In this document: in pieces, positions 8,290 through 17,004 of the stretch
How the letters are laid out: each line of letters starts with the position of its first letter
Position numbering within the stretch: the stretch's first letter is position 1
DNA from: Candidatus Paracaedibacter acanthamoebae
GTDB lineage: Bacteria > Pseudomonadota > Alphaproteobacteria > Paracaedibacterales > Paracaedibacteraceae
NCBI RefSeq assembly: GCF_000742835.1
Contig: NZ_CP008941.1
Coordinates: 2,099,690-2,163,689, forward strand
Direction: 5' to 3'
DNA: 64,000 nucleotides
Translations under genes and position numbers: made by a program
The notes under the pieces: generated by a model
What the model saw: the letters and a program-made list of their open reading frames with translations, nothing else
What the model was told of the DNA's origin: nothing
Database searches by the model: none

Positions 8290-10021
8290 TCCCCTTAAAC
8301 CCCAAGAAAGTTTTGTTAAAAAAAGCCCAGCCATTGGCATTGATTTAGGAACAACCCATTCGGTGGTTGCCTTCAGTAGAAATGGCCAAGCACAAGTTTT
8401 AACGTCTCATACAGGTGTACGCTTGATTCCTTCAATTGTTGCTTATGGCGGGAAGAATGAATTGGTTGGCATTGACGCCCAACATCAAGATAAAGCCATT
8501 TCTTCCATTAAACGTTTAATGGGCCTGGCCCAGGTTCCATCTTCCTTAGCAGCATCCTATCCGTTTGCCCCTTCTCAAGAGGGTATTCTTTTACAATGTG
8601 GTGAGTTGATAAAAACGCCTGTCGAGATTTCAGCTGATATTTTGAAATACCTCAAGAAAATTGCTGAAGAGGCGATGGAGGAATCTATTTCTGAGGCGGT
8701 GATTACAGTTCCTGCCTATTTTGATGAGGCAGCGCGTCAGCAAACAAAGGAAGCGGCCCAACTGGCCGGCATAAATGTTCTCCGGTTGATTAATGAGCCA
8801 ACAGCAGCAGCCTTGGCCTATGGGTTGGACCAAAAAGTGGAAGGAACCTATGCGGTTTATGATTTTGGGGGCGGTACCTTTGATCTATCAATTATCCGTT
8901 TTACCAAGGGCGTTTTTCAGGTGATTGCAACCGCCGGCGACACTCAGCTGGGGGGGGATGATATTGATCGCCTAATTGCAGCAAAGTTTAATATTTCTCT
9001 CCAAGAAGCCAGACATATTAAAGAGTATATGACGGACCATGATGTTTATGCGGAATGGAATTTTTCTAAAGACGATTTGAGGGAACTGGTTCGTCCTCTG
9101 ATTGCCCAAACCCTTGAAATTTGTATAATGGCTCTCCAAGATGCCCTGTTGCAAGTAACAGATTTGGATGGGGTGGTATTGGTGGGGGGATCAACCCGGA
9201 TGCCGGCGGTGCGTCAAGCCGTAGCTCAGTTTTTTGATCAACCCCCTTTAACAAATTTAAATCCAGATGAAGTGGTTGCGCTGGGGGCCGCTCTGCAAGC
9301 CGAAGCGCTAACGGTTGGTTCAGAGACCGTTCTTTTGGATGTGACCCCGCTGTCTCTGGGGGTTGAAACCATGGGCGGTATTGTTGAAAAAATTATTCAT
9401 CGTAATACCCCTATTCCCGCCGCAATTGCTCAAGAATTTACCACTTACGAGGATGGTCAAACGGCCTTGATTGTGCATGTGGTACAGGGAGAACGTGAAT
9501 TCGTTAAAGATTGTCGTTCTCTGGCCACTTTTACGCTGACAGGTATTCCAGCCATGAGCGCTGGAATCGCCCGAATACGTATAACGTTTGCCTTGGATGT
9601 GGATGGGCTCTTGACTGTCAGTGCTAAAGAAATGGCGACGGGAATATCACAAAAGGTGGAAATTAATCCTTCTTATGGCCTCAAAGATGAGGAACTTTTA
9701 CAAATTTTGCGTGATAATTATGAACATGGTGCCACTGATATTGATCAACGGTTACTGATTGAAACACAACTTGAAGCAGAACAATTCATCAGTATGTTAA
9801 TAACGGCCTTGAATCAAGATGGTGACTTAGTCAACGTGTCAGAACGACAAGCAATTGATCAAGCTATTGAGGATCTACGGAAATCTTTGAATTCTGAAAA
9901 TAAAGATGATATAAAGGCTCAATTGAGAATCGTCGAAAGTTTGACTCAAGACTTTGCTGAACGCCGTATTAATCGTAATATGAGGCGGGCTTTGTCAGGG
10001 CAGCGGGTCGAGGATGTATAA
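8270..10021 (+). CDS. hscA: Fe-S assembly Hsp70 chaperone HscA
   Basis: A 583-residue specialised Hsp70. The nucleotide-binding domain holds GIDLGTTHSVVAF near residue 24, VITVPAYFDEAARQ, INEPTAAALAYGLD, VYDFGGGTFDLSI and LVGGSTRMPAVRQ. The substrate domain begins at LLDVTPLSLGVETMGG and the helical lid ends the chain. It binds the LPPVK motif of IscU and, with HscB, releases clusters. It is slightly shorter than the enterobacterial protein. It overlaps hscB by 20 bases and is followed 12 bases later by fdx. Confidence 0.95.
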   Translation: MFVQLVDPLKPQESFVKKSPAIGIDLGTTHSVVAFSRNGQAQVLTSHTGVRLIPSIVAYGGKNELVGIDAQHQDKAISSIKRLMGLAQVPSSLAASYPFAPSQEGILLQCGELIKTPVEISADILKYLKKIAEEAMEESISEAVITVPAYFDEAARQQTKEAAQLAGINVLRLINEPTAAALAYGLDQKVEGTYAVYDFGGGTFDLSIIRFTKGVFQVIATAGDTQLGGDDIDRLIAAKFNISLQEARHIKEYMTDHDVYAEWNFSKDDLRELVRPLIAQTLEICIMALQDALLQVTDLDGVVLVGGSTRMPAVRQAVAQFFDQPPLTNLNPDEVVALGAALQAEALTVGSETVLLDVTPLSLGVETMGGIVEKIIHRNTPIPAAIAQEFTTYEDGQTALIVHVVQGEREFVKDCRSLATFTLTGIPAMSAGIARIRITFALDVDGLLTVSAKEMATGISQKVEINPSYGLKDEELLQILRDNYEHGATDIDQRLLIETQLEAEQFISMLITALNQDGDLVNVSERQAIDQAIEDLRKSLNSENKDDIKAQLRIVESLTQDFAERRINRNMRRALSGQRVEDV

Positions 10022-10033
10022 GAGAGAAAATCT

Positions 10034-10363
10034 ATGCCAAAAATAATTTTTATTGATCAAAGCGGCAATCGCAAAGAAGTTGATGCCCCTGTCGGTCTAT
10101 CTGTTCTAGAAATTGCTCATCGCAATGATATTGATCTCGAAGGCGCCTGCGAGGGATCGCTTGCGTGTTCTACCTGCCACGTTATTGTGGATCCAGAATG
10201 GTATGATATCTTGCAAGAGGCAACCGAAGACGAAGAAGACATGTTAGATTTGGCTTTTGGCTTAACTCATACATCCCGTTTAGGCTGTCAAATTATCATG
10301 AGTGATGAATTGGATGGCTTAACAGTACGTCTGCCGGCTGGCACGCGTAATATGTCCCTTTAA
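10034..10363 (+). CDS. fdx: [2Fe-2S] ferredoxin of the isc operon
   Basis: A 109-residue adrenodoxin-type ferredoxin. Cluster ligands are Cys39, Cys45, Cys48 ([13 protein letters not shown]) and Cys85 (RLGCQ), and the acidic helix [12 protein letters not shown] is the usual partner-binding surface. In Isc systems it provides electrons for sulfur reduction on IscU. It is the last core isc gene, with AGAGAGAAAA as ribosome site 12 bases after hscA. Confidence 0.96.
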   Translation: MPKIIFIDQSGNRKEVDAPVGLSVLEIAHRNDIDLEGACEGSLACSTCHVIVDPEWYDILQEATEDEEDMLDLAFGLTHTSRLGCQIIMSDELDGLTVRLPAGTRNMSL

Positions 10364-10381
10364 GTAAGTATAGCTGTCACG

Positions 10382-11303
10382 ATGCTCCCCCCTTGGATTC
10401 AAGATCGTCTAGGCCACGTGACAGCGGGTTATTCTTCCACCCATCTAGCAACAGCCTATGACGACTTAAGTCAGCGCTATCGATCCTCAGCCAACAAGCG
10501 TGGGTTCCTTTCCTCGCTCGAAGTTATAGCTTATATAGGGGCACGCTTACCCGCCACATTTGCCTGCATCCAACGCTGTTTAAATGAACTTCCAGGGGGA
10601 TACTCTCCAACATCCACTAGATATAGGATGTGGTCCAGGAACGGCTACCTTGGCCTGTATGGATCATTTTGATACCCTCAACCATTTCTTAATTGAAGAA
10701 AATGCGGATATGGTCAGAATCGGTCAACAGCTCATACCCTCAGGACAATGGCAGCATCATAATATCCTGACATTACCAGCTTTTCCGAAGGCTGATTTAG
10801 TTCTATTCTCATATGTTTTAAATGAAATCCCTGCTACTCACCAACGTGAGATGGTGGCTAAACTGTGGGCTGCCACGAAGGATTATCTTTTAATGATTAC
10901 CCCTGGAACGCCCCATAGTTTTATGCAATTAAAGCAAGTGCGCCAATATCTGATTGAAGAGGGCGCCCACATTGTTGCACCATGTCCCCATGCCTTTTCA
11001 TGCCCTATGAATGATCCAGATTGGTGCCATTTCACCCAGCGATTGAGTCGGTCAAGTCACCATAAAAATTTGAAAGAGGCTGAAATCGGCTATGAAGATG
11101 AGAAATTTAGCTATTTATTTGTCAGCAAACAGCCACAGCCCAACTCCTATAATCGCGTTATAAAGCAACGCCAGCATCGATCGGAACATGGAACTATTGA
11201 TTTTTGTAAGCCTGAAGGCACCTTGGAGCGCCATTCTTATAGCAAGAGTAAATCAGTGGATTTTCAGCAGTTAAAAAAATTGGCCTGGGGCGATCGTTAT
11301 TAG
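10382..11303 (+). pseudogene. Rsm22/METTL17-like methyltransferase, interrupted by a frameshift
   Basis: Two overlapping frames make one protein. The first (from 10382) has the family N-terminus with HLATAYDDLSQRYRS and ARLPATFACIQRCLNELPG. The second continues with the SAM-binding LDIGCGPGTATLA. They join at a run of five G (10595-10599): removing one G gives LPGD then TLQHPLDIGCG in one frame. The C-terminal part has the cysteines CPH, SCP, DWCHF and DFCKPEG, the four-cysteine set bound by [4Fe-4S] in the METTL17/Rsm22 family, and ends KKLAWGDRY as that family does. It lies 18 bases after fdx, so it sits with its probable cluster supply. It may be a real mutation, a sequencing error or slippage. 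Confidence 0.75.
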
Positions 11304-11485
11304 GGTGCACCGTTTTTTATATATTTTCACCATTTCCCTTTAAAGAAGAAAAATTTAACCTATTCCTCCACATATTTTGATGTTGCCCAATTGTTAATAG
11401 TTTGAAAATCTCTTAATAATTAGTGAAAAATTAATTTGATTGAGAGATACTAAAAGTATACTTGTCATTTATTAGAGGGTGGGGC

Positions 11486-12376
11486 ATGAGAAAATTCCTT
11501 TATTTAAGCGCCCTTTTAAGCTGTTTAAGTTCCGCCGCTGAGATTCAAGGGCACTCGAAAGAGCAAATCTTAATAGAAATGGTCCATAATTCAATTCATG
11601 CAGCTTTAGAGCAATACCATAAGGATGATTGGCATGAAATTCGTGACCTTGCTTCGCGTTTTTGGCGTGATCCCAGCTCTCCCCTAGAACAAGAAGTTAA
11701 TATAAGAGTTAACAAATTTCATAACTTCCTTTTGAGGACCTTCAACTATGATAAAAAAGCCAGCCTAACAATTCTTAAGCATTATTTTGACTATCAATTA
11801 GATTGTCTGCAACTTGACTATGAAAATGCGCCCAAATCAAGGTTCCAGGTTTGGAGTAACATCCCCCCTCAATATCATGCCACTTTGGCTTTTGAAATTG
11901 TCGCAAGCAATATGGGAATAAAAATTGGAACGGATTACCATGGACATTATGCTCTAGCCTCTGAACAAGCACGTATTATCGATGATCAGCAACAGAAGCT
12001 AAAAGATGAATTATCCAAAGCATTCCTTCCACCTCCACCACCACCACCTTCACCATCCTTATCGCCGCTACCAAAATTAAAACATACGCAGAAACACACC
12101 AAAGATGGTATGCCATTAATTAAATTGAATGGACCATTAGGTGAATCAAAAAGTGTACCAAAAATAACAAAAATAGGAAGCTCCGCCTTGTCGCGAGATA
12201 TTTTAACAGAGATTAAGAAAAAACCTATAAAACTAAAACCCGCTGCCGACAGAATGCTTAGGGATAAACCAATAAGTGAAGAAAATGATTTTACGGCTTT
12301 ATTAAAGCGTCGCTTAGAGAAAATACGTTACTCAATACAGGATAGGGAAGAGGAGACAGAGGAGGAAAAAGGATAA
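11486..12376 (+). CDS. Secreted proline-rich protein with a WASP/RickA VCA-like C-terminus
   Basis: A 296-residue protein; the start at 11486 is chosen because AGAGGG lies upstream and a signal peptide begins there (MRKFLYLSALLSCLSSAAE). Residues about 25-175 are helical and resemble nothing I recognise. A polyproline run of seven (about 182-188) and further prolines follow. At about 233-253 SRDILTEIKKKPIKLKP resembles an actin-binding WH2 motif, though one residue longer than the consensus. At about 269-285 FTALLKRRLEKIRYSIQ resembles the amphipathic C region, and the end (DREEETEEEKG) is acidic. The order polyPro-WH2-C-acidic is that of Arp2/3 activators. The terminal tryptophan of eukaryotic acidic tails is missing. 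The function is inference only. Confidence 0.55.
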   Translation: MRKFLYLSALLSCLSSAAEIQGHSKEQILIEMVHNSIHAALEQYHKDDWHEIRDLASRFWRDPSSPLEQEVNIRVNKFHNFLLRTFNYDKKASLTILKHYFDYQLDCLQLDYENAPKSRFQVWSNIPPQYHATLAFEIVASNMGIKIGTDYHGHYALASEQARIIDDQQQKLKDELSKAFLPPPPPPPSPSLSPLPKLKHTQKHTKDGMPLIKLNGPLGESKSVPKITKIGSSALSRDILTEIKKKPIKLKPAADRMLRDKPISEENDFTALLKRRLEKIRYSIQDREEETEEEKG

Positions 12377-12397
12377 TTCCCCCCTCTTTATCGATTC

Positions 12398-13045
12398 TTA
12401 GAATTCGTATTTAAAGCCAAGGCTAACCGCAGGATAGCTTGAGAACCATTTCTTATCATTTAACAGTTCTTCAGCCTCTCTTTTAGCAACTACATGAGCT
12501 TGAGAGGACATTCTCGCGGGCCCCGTCATCTGAACTTTAGCCCTAACTTTTCCCATGAAATAGACCCCCGCATCCATGGTAAAGGTCCAATTGCTGCCGC
12601 CAATTTTTCTGATATCTATCCCTGTTCCCACATAATATTTAAGAGGATTCTTAAAACGATACTTTGCAGAAACAATACCTGTTGCGGCGCGCTCTGGTTG
12701 GGGATGATTACTAAAATCGCGGTTAAGTCTTATTCTCGTTCCATTATAGCCTAATCCACCACTCACTCGCCACCATGTTGTATAAAAATACCAATCTGCA
12801 TAAGCATTGACGGTGATGGGACGAAACCGAACATTATGATATTTAACACCGTCATAACTGAGTGTTTTTTTGAAATGCTCCCACCACGTCCCCTGTAGAC
12901 GTACCCCCAAAGTTTCGTTAAATTGATAACCAACTTCGGCGGCAAGGCCGAGTGTGCTAATTCGGGCACCAGCATTCCAGTTTCCAGCCTCGGCTGCTGT
13001 GCATAGAAGGACCGCGGCCAGGGAAAAAGCTAATTTATTTTTCAT
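12398..13045 (-). CDS. Outer-membrane beta-barrel protein
   Basis: A 215-residue protein with a signal peptide (MKNKLAFSLAAVLLCTAAEAG) and strands such as GLAAEVGYQFNETLGVRLQG, VNAYADWYFY, WRVSGGLGYNGTRI, LKYYVGTGIDIRKIG and a final SLGFKYEF. The C-terminal Phe after alternating hydrophobic residues is the usual Bam signal. This fits a small 8-stranded barrel of the OmpA/OmpW type. A polar insert near residues 170-200 (SSQAHVVAKREAEELLNDKK) is unusual for such a small barrel. It is transcribed convergently with the proline-rich gene. Confidence 0.75.
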   Translation of the reverse strand: MKNKLAFSLAAVLLCTAAEAGNWNAGARISTLGLAAEVGYQFNETLGVRLQGTWWEHFKKTLSYDGVKYHNVRFRPITVNAYADWYFYTTWWRVSGGLGYNGTRIRLNRDFSNHPQPERAATGIVSAKYRFKNPLKYYVGTGIDIRKIGGSNWTFTMDAGVYFMGKVRAKVQMTGPARMSSQAHVVAKREAEELLNDKKWFSSYPAVSLGFKYEF

Positions 13046-13127
13046 TAATCGTAACCTTTAAATAAAACTCTCAATTTTTTATAAGACATTTTAAAAAATT
13101 TAGCTATAAAAACAGCGCTCATGAGTA

Positions 13128-13159
13128 TAAAAAAACCCGGGAATTACCCCGGGCTTTTT
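13128..13159 (-). terminator. Rho-independent terminator of the porin gene
   Basis: CCCGGG at 13136-13141 and CCCGGG at 13148-13153 form the stem. Read on the minus strand the hairpin is followed by seven T. It lies 22 bases after the porin stop. Confidence 0.8.
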
Positions 13160-13181
13160 CAAGAACAAATCAGATCTAAGA

Positions 13182-14501
13182 TTAGAAGCTGATTTTTGTA
13201 CCCATAATAAATACTGTACCGTTGTTCTTAGAATTTGCCAATGTATCAGCATTTGCTTTAGCATTAAAGGCATTGCTGAAGTTTTGAGCCAAACTACGAG
13301 CGGCTTCATTTGACTTGGTGCTGACATAGTCGACTTCACCAAAGAACTTTAGACCAGCAACCGGAACCACATCACCTGTTAAGCTCCAAACATTTGTCTT
13401 GGCTTTTCTAACAGCATCTGTTTTTCTTTCCATGTGTTGGTAAGAAGCAGCAACCTTATAGGCACCAAATGTATAACCGGCGCCAACGTTCCAAGCTTCA
13501 CCGGAATCACCTTTGTGCAGATTACCTGTGTTTACCGTGCTGCTACCACTAGTAATTGTTGCTTGATTACGGAAATTGCGAGAATGGCCGCTATCTAACC
13601 AACCACCACCAACTTGAACAAGATGACCATTTGCCATACGGTAACCAATGATCGCACCCAATTGGTAGGCCGAAGTGTTACGCAGTTTTAGCTTTGAATT
13701 ACCAGCAAGTGCTGTATTGTATTTTACGATCTGTGAGTTCGTCGCTGCTAGGTAAGAACGATCTGTTACGTAAGCACCGTTAAGATTGATACCCCAATTG
13801 CCAACATCTTTTTTGAAGGACAAACCGAAGGCCCAGCTGTTAACGCCATAAACGTCCATGTGGGATGGTAGGTGCGGCAAGAAGTTACGAACGCCCGGAA
13901 CGTTACCATTGCTTTGAATGGAATTGTTGTCCAATTTTGCATCACCTAAATGAGATGTTTGAGGGGCATAAGCAACACCGAAGCGGAAGTTCCACAGTTC
14001 TGGCGTATAGTAAGCAAACTTTGTGGCATAACCGGTATCACCGATAACATCGTTTCCACGAAGGGAAAAGGCAGAAATATTGAAGACGTTCTTATAACCG
14101 CCATCAAATGCACCAGCACCACCAATAATGGCACCTGCATCTTCGACCATTGTGTCTTCTGGGCCTACAACGTTACCAAATTGGAATGTACCAGCCTTTG
14201 TGTTGAATTCTACATAATTCTGAGCAACAAGGGGATTTGCATTGGAAAATGCTTGGAAATTGATTTTGTATTTGTATTCTATACCAGATGCTGTCCGACC
14301 TGCTACCAAGAAGAACAAGTCAGAAATATCATTAGAAAAATGATGCCCACGTGCTTTACCATTATTTTTAACTTTTTGGCTAACAGCATATGCATTCATA
14401 ATTGTGTTGCCACTGATTTGTAGTGTCGGTGCAACAGCTTCAGCCATAGCTGAGGTGCTGAGAGCAGCAACAGCAACGGTGCTAAGAACTAGCTTCTTCA
14501 T
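13182..14501 (-). CDS. Outer-membrane porin
   Basis: A 439-residue porin-like protein. The start at 14501 is chosen because GGAGGG precedes it at a good distance and a clear signal peptide follows (MKKLVLSTVAVAALSTSAMA). An earlier in-frame ATG at 14612 adds residues of no conserved type. The chain shows repeated amphipathic strands (YKYKINFQAFS, FRFGVAYAPQTS, WNVGAGYTFGAYKVAASYQH) and ends MGTKISF with a terminal Phe, as in 16-stranded general porins. It probably allows small solutes through the outer membrane. A good terminator follows and it is probably a single-gene transcript. Confidence 0.85.
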   Translation of the reverse strand: MKKLVLSTVAVAALSTSAMAEAVAPTLQISGNTIMNAYAVSQKVKNNGKARGHHFSNDISDLFFLVAGRTASGIEYKYKINFQAFSNANPLVAQNYVEFNTKAGTFQFGNVVGPEDTMVEDAGAIIGGAGAFDGGYKNVFNISAFSLRGNDVIGDTGYATKFAYYTPELWNFRFGVAYAPQTSHLGDAKLDNNSIQSNGNVPGVRNFLPHLPSHMDVYGVNSWAFGLSFKKDVGNWGINLNGAYVTDRSYLAATNSQIVKYNTALAGNSKLKLRNTSAYQLGAIIGYRMANGHLVQVGGGWLDSGHSRNFRNQATITSGSSTVNTGNLHKGDSGEAWNVGAGYTFGAYKVAASYQHMERKTDAVRKAKTNVWSLTGDVVPVAGLKFFGEVDYVSTKSNEAARSLAQNFSNAFNAKANADTLANSKNNGTVFIMGTKISF

Positions 14502-14698
14502 TAAGATACCCTCCGAATTAACAATTATTGGAACCCTTACCCGGGTCAACTGATACCATATTCTTATAAAAATATCTCTGGAATCAAATATTAACACCAA
14601 AATTTTACACATATTCTATGTAATGTTGTTTTAAAATCACACTCAATAAATTATTAACTTTTAATTAAGAAAAAAAATAATAACTTACTATTAATCAA

Positions 14699-15022
14699 TC
14701 ATTTTTTCAGGGATTTAAGGGCACTGGTGCGAACAGCAAGATTGGGATCAGCTAAGCCACGTTTAATTTTCATCTCTGTAATTAACGTATCGATAAATAG
14801 ATCTTGGCTTACCGAATTTGACAGAGATCGCTGATGCGTATTTAAAAGAATGCGCATCATATACATAAAATTATTTTTAACCTCTGCCGAATCTAAGGCC
14901 ATGGTATGCACCGGAACAAATGGCTTTTTAACGTCGGGTTTTGGATCGGATTTAAAGGAAGAGGGTTTGGTTGAGCCAAATAATTCAATTTGTTCAAATG
15001 ATTTTTCTGGCTTTTTTACCAT
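14699..15022 (-). CDS. Small conserved-looking protein of unknown function
   Basis: A 107-residue protein with no signal peptide or membrane segment. It has a lysine- and proline-rich N-terminal third (KKPEKSFEQIELFGSTKPSS) and a helical C-terminal two thirds (NNFMYMMRILLNTHQRSLSN, LFIDTLITEMKIKRG). I do not recognise the family. It starts 18 bases from the 3' end of tRNA-Leu, in the same direction, so the two may share a transcript. The ribosome site is not obvious. Confidence 0.5.
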   Translation of the reverse strand: MVKKPEKSFEQIELFGSTKPSSFKSDPKPDVKKPFVPVHTMALDSAEVKNNFMYMMRILLNTHQRSLSNSVSQDLFIDTLITEMKIKRGLADPNLAVRTSALKSLKK

Positions 15023-15040
15023 AATATTTCACAAAAAAAG

Positions 15041-15126
15041 TGGTGCCCGCTGCCAGACTCGAACTGGCACGCCCAGAAGGCGACAGATTTTAAGTCTGTT
15101 GTGTCTACCGATTCCACCAAGCAGGC
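15041..15126 (-). tRNA. tRNA-Leu (anticodon TAA)
   Basis: The minus strand folds as an 86-base class II tRNA. The acceptor GCCTGCT pairs with AGCGGGC (one G-T pair), then the encoded ACCA end. The anticodon loop CTTAAAA lies between ACAGA and TCTGT, giving anticodon TAA for UUA codons. A long variable arm follows, then the T arm with GTTCGAGTC. Confidence 0.95.
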
Positions 15127-15246
15127 TCAATTCTTACAATAAACAAACTAAAAAAAAATCGCAAGTTTTTCTTGCTGATTTAGGGGATTATTTACTAAAA
15201 AAATGTTATAACAAAAATATCCTTGGTTTGAATTAAGGTTTGGGCA

Positions 15247-16122
15247 TTGACAAATAACTTTGATAAAATATCAATTCAAAAATGTATTCTCTTTCATCAT
15301 TTGGTTAAAGAGGGTTCCCCGGCAATTGTGGGAAGAAAATTAAAATTACCAGCTTTTAAAATCCATAATGATCTAAATTCTATTGAAAAATCTTTGGGTA
15401 TGCCTTTGCTTTTGAGAAATCAAAACCGTTTTATCCTCACAGAAATGGGACAAAGTTTTGCAGAATTTTGTCGGGTCATCGTGGAGAATATAGGACTGAT
15501 TGAGCCCACCTCTGATTTACCAAAAGAATTAACTATCGCGACCACACACGGTTTGGCTGAAACTGAATTGCCTGATATCCTGATGGAATTCTACAAAATT
15601 TTTCCTGATATCCAGCTTAATATAGTATCAGGTTTAGAATACTTTAATTTTACTGACCCCAGCGTAGATGTGATTATAGGACCTCACCTAACCAACCGCA
15701 GCGATCTAAGTCAGATTCACCTGACGACAGATCCCGTTCTTTTATACGCTGCCCCTAGCTACTTAGAGAAGTATGGTACCCCTAACAGTGTATATGATTT
15801 AAGAGATCATCGGCTCTTAGCCTTAACTGATGCTAAATTATCCCCCAAAGAAGTCTTTGATACGATTGATCCTTTCGTGACATCTAACAATTTGAAAAGC
15901 CTATATAAAATGACGCTAGCAGGAGTGGGAATTTGTGCGTTACCTAAAAGTCGCTTGCAATTATCCGATATTTTAAATAGAAAAATAGTAAACGTGTTGG
16001 ATAATCACGTGAGTGCCGAGGTAAAAGGAAGTTTTATACACAGGCGTTTTTCCTCAAAAAAAATCTTAACAGACAAATTGTGTGAAATTTCTAAACAATA
16101 TTTTAAGGAGAAGAAACAATGA
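15247..16122 (+). CDS. LysR-family transcriptional regulator
   Basis: A 291-residue LysR-type regulator beginning at TTG with AAGG upstream. The N-terminal winged helix (about residues 8-65) is recognisable from ILFHHLVKEGSPAIVGRKLK, then IEKSLGMPLLLRNQNRFILT. The effector domain (about 92-285) has ELTIATTHGLAETELP, FPDIQLNIVSG, DVIIGPHL and GVGICALP. The effector is unknown. The nearest possible target is the convergent ABC importer operon. An overlapping 21-codon frame with a strong ribosome site begins at its stop codon. Confidence 0.85.
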   Translation: MTNNFDKISIQKCILFHHLVKEGSPAIVGRKLKLPAFKIHNDLNSIEKSLGMPLLLRNQNRFILTEMGQSFAEFCRVIVENIGLIEPTSDLPKELTIATTHGLAETELPDILMEFYKIFPDIQLNIVSGLEYFNFTDPSVDVIIGPHLTNRSDLSQIHLTTDPVLLYAAPSYLEKYGTPNSVYDLRDHRLLALTDAKLSPKEVFDTIDPFVTSNNLKSLYKMTLAGVGICALPKSRLQLSDILNRKIVNVLDNHVSAEVKGSFIHRRFSSKKILTDKLCEISKQYFKEKKQ

Positions 16123-16184
16123 TTAAGCGTAGCCAAAAAAATCAGGTTATCATAACGCTGTATTACAGCCCTCTTTTTGCTTAA
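16119..16184 (+). CDS. Possible 21-residue ORF coupled to the LysR gene
   Basis: ATG at 16119 overlaps the LysR stop as ATGA, with AGGAGAAG upstream, and the frame runs to TAA at 16182-16184. The peptide (MIKRSQKNQVIITLYYSPLFA) has no recognisable family. It lies just before the terminator. It may be chance. Confidence 0.2.
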   Translation: MIKRSQKNQVIITLYYSPLFA

Positions 16185-16197
16185 GTTTTTAGCGATA

Positions 16198-16223
16198 GGG
16201 AGATTAAAAATCTCCCCATTTTT
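16198..16223. terminator. Hairpin terminator between LysR and the ABC operon
   Basis: GGGAGAT (16198-16204) pairs with ATCTCCC (16210-16216) around TAAAA. On the plus strand it is followed by CATTTTTA. It separates the convergent LysR gene and ABC operon and may serve both. Confidence 0.6.
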
Positions 16224-17004
16224 ATGTTAATATTAAGCGATCATCGTCCAATTTATTAGAAAATAACCCCATAACATCGTCGATGGTCATTTTCTCTCTT
16301 TCCTTTCCTGAGACATCATAGATAACTTTTCCTTCATGCAGCATAATCGTTCGATTTCCATAGTGCAGCGCTTGATGCAAACTATGAGTTACCATTAACG
16401 CTGTTAGGTTCTTTTCGGTGATAACCTGTTGTGTTAGGTCCATCACAAAAGCCGCTGTCTTAGGATCAAGGGCCGAGGTATGCTCATCCAGTAATAGAAT
16501 CTTTAAGGGACTCATGGTTGCCATTAACAGGCTAATGGCCTGACGCTGTCCACCGGATAGGAGCGACATGGCCGTATCTAAACGATATTCCAAACCAAGA
16601 TTAAGATGACCTAATATATCCTTATAGGAGCCTTTATTTTTAGAATTTAAAGCACGACCAATCCCTCTTCTAAATCCCCGGCGATCAGCTAAGGCTAAAT
16701 TTTCAGCAATTGTCAACTCGCCACACGTTCCAGCCAGCGGATCTTGAAAGACACGAGCTACCATATGAGCCCGGCGTTGGGCTGGCAATGTCGTGACATT
16801 TTCGTCATCTATTAAAATAGAGCCAGCATCAGGAATATATTCTCCTGATATTGTATTCAGTAAAGTGGATTTGCCCGCACCATTGCTACCGATGACGGTG
16901 ATAAAGTCTCCTTCATTGATTTGCAAAGACAAATCAACCAGAGCTTTTTTTTCTCGAACTGTATTCGGGGCAAATGTAAGGTGAATATTGTTGAGGGTAA
17001 TCAT
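16222..17004 (-). CDS. ABC transporter ATP-binding protein (TrpZ-like importer)
   Basis: A 260-residue ATPase with Walker A VIGSNGAGKSTLLN, a signature segment LSGGQRQAISLLMAT and Walker B ILLLDEHTSALDP, followed by the switch histidine in LMVTHSLHQAL. Its best relatives are the COG1101 ATPases that pair with COG4120 permeases and PF04392 binding proteins, as in streptococcal trpXYZ. It overlaps the permease gene by 4 bases. The substrate is not known; aromatic amino acids are one possibility for this class. Confidence 0.88.
   Translation of the reverse strand: MITLNNIHLTFAPNTVREKKALVDLSLQINEGDFITVIGSNGAGKSTLLNTISGEYIPDAGSILIDDENVTTLPAQRRAHMVARVFQDPLAGTCGELTIAENLALADRRGFRRGIGRALNSKNKGSYKDILGHLNLGLEYRLDTAMSLLSGGQRQAISLLMATMSPLKILLLDEHTSALDPKTAAFVMDLTQQVITEKNLTALMVTHSLHQALHYGNRTIMLHEGKVIYDVSGKEREKMTIDDVMGLFSNKLDDDRLILT

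Noticed and set aside
12494-12754. 86-codon plus-strand frame inside the barrel gene
   Set aside because: It is antisense to a gene with a clear signal peptide and strand pattern.
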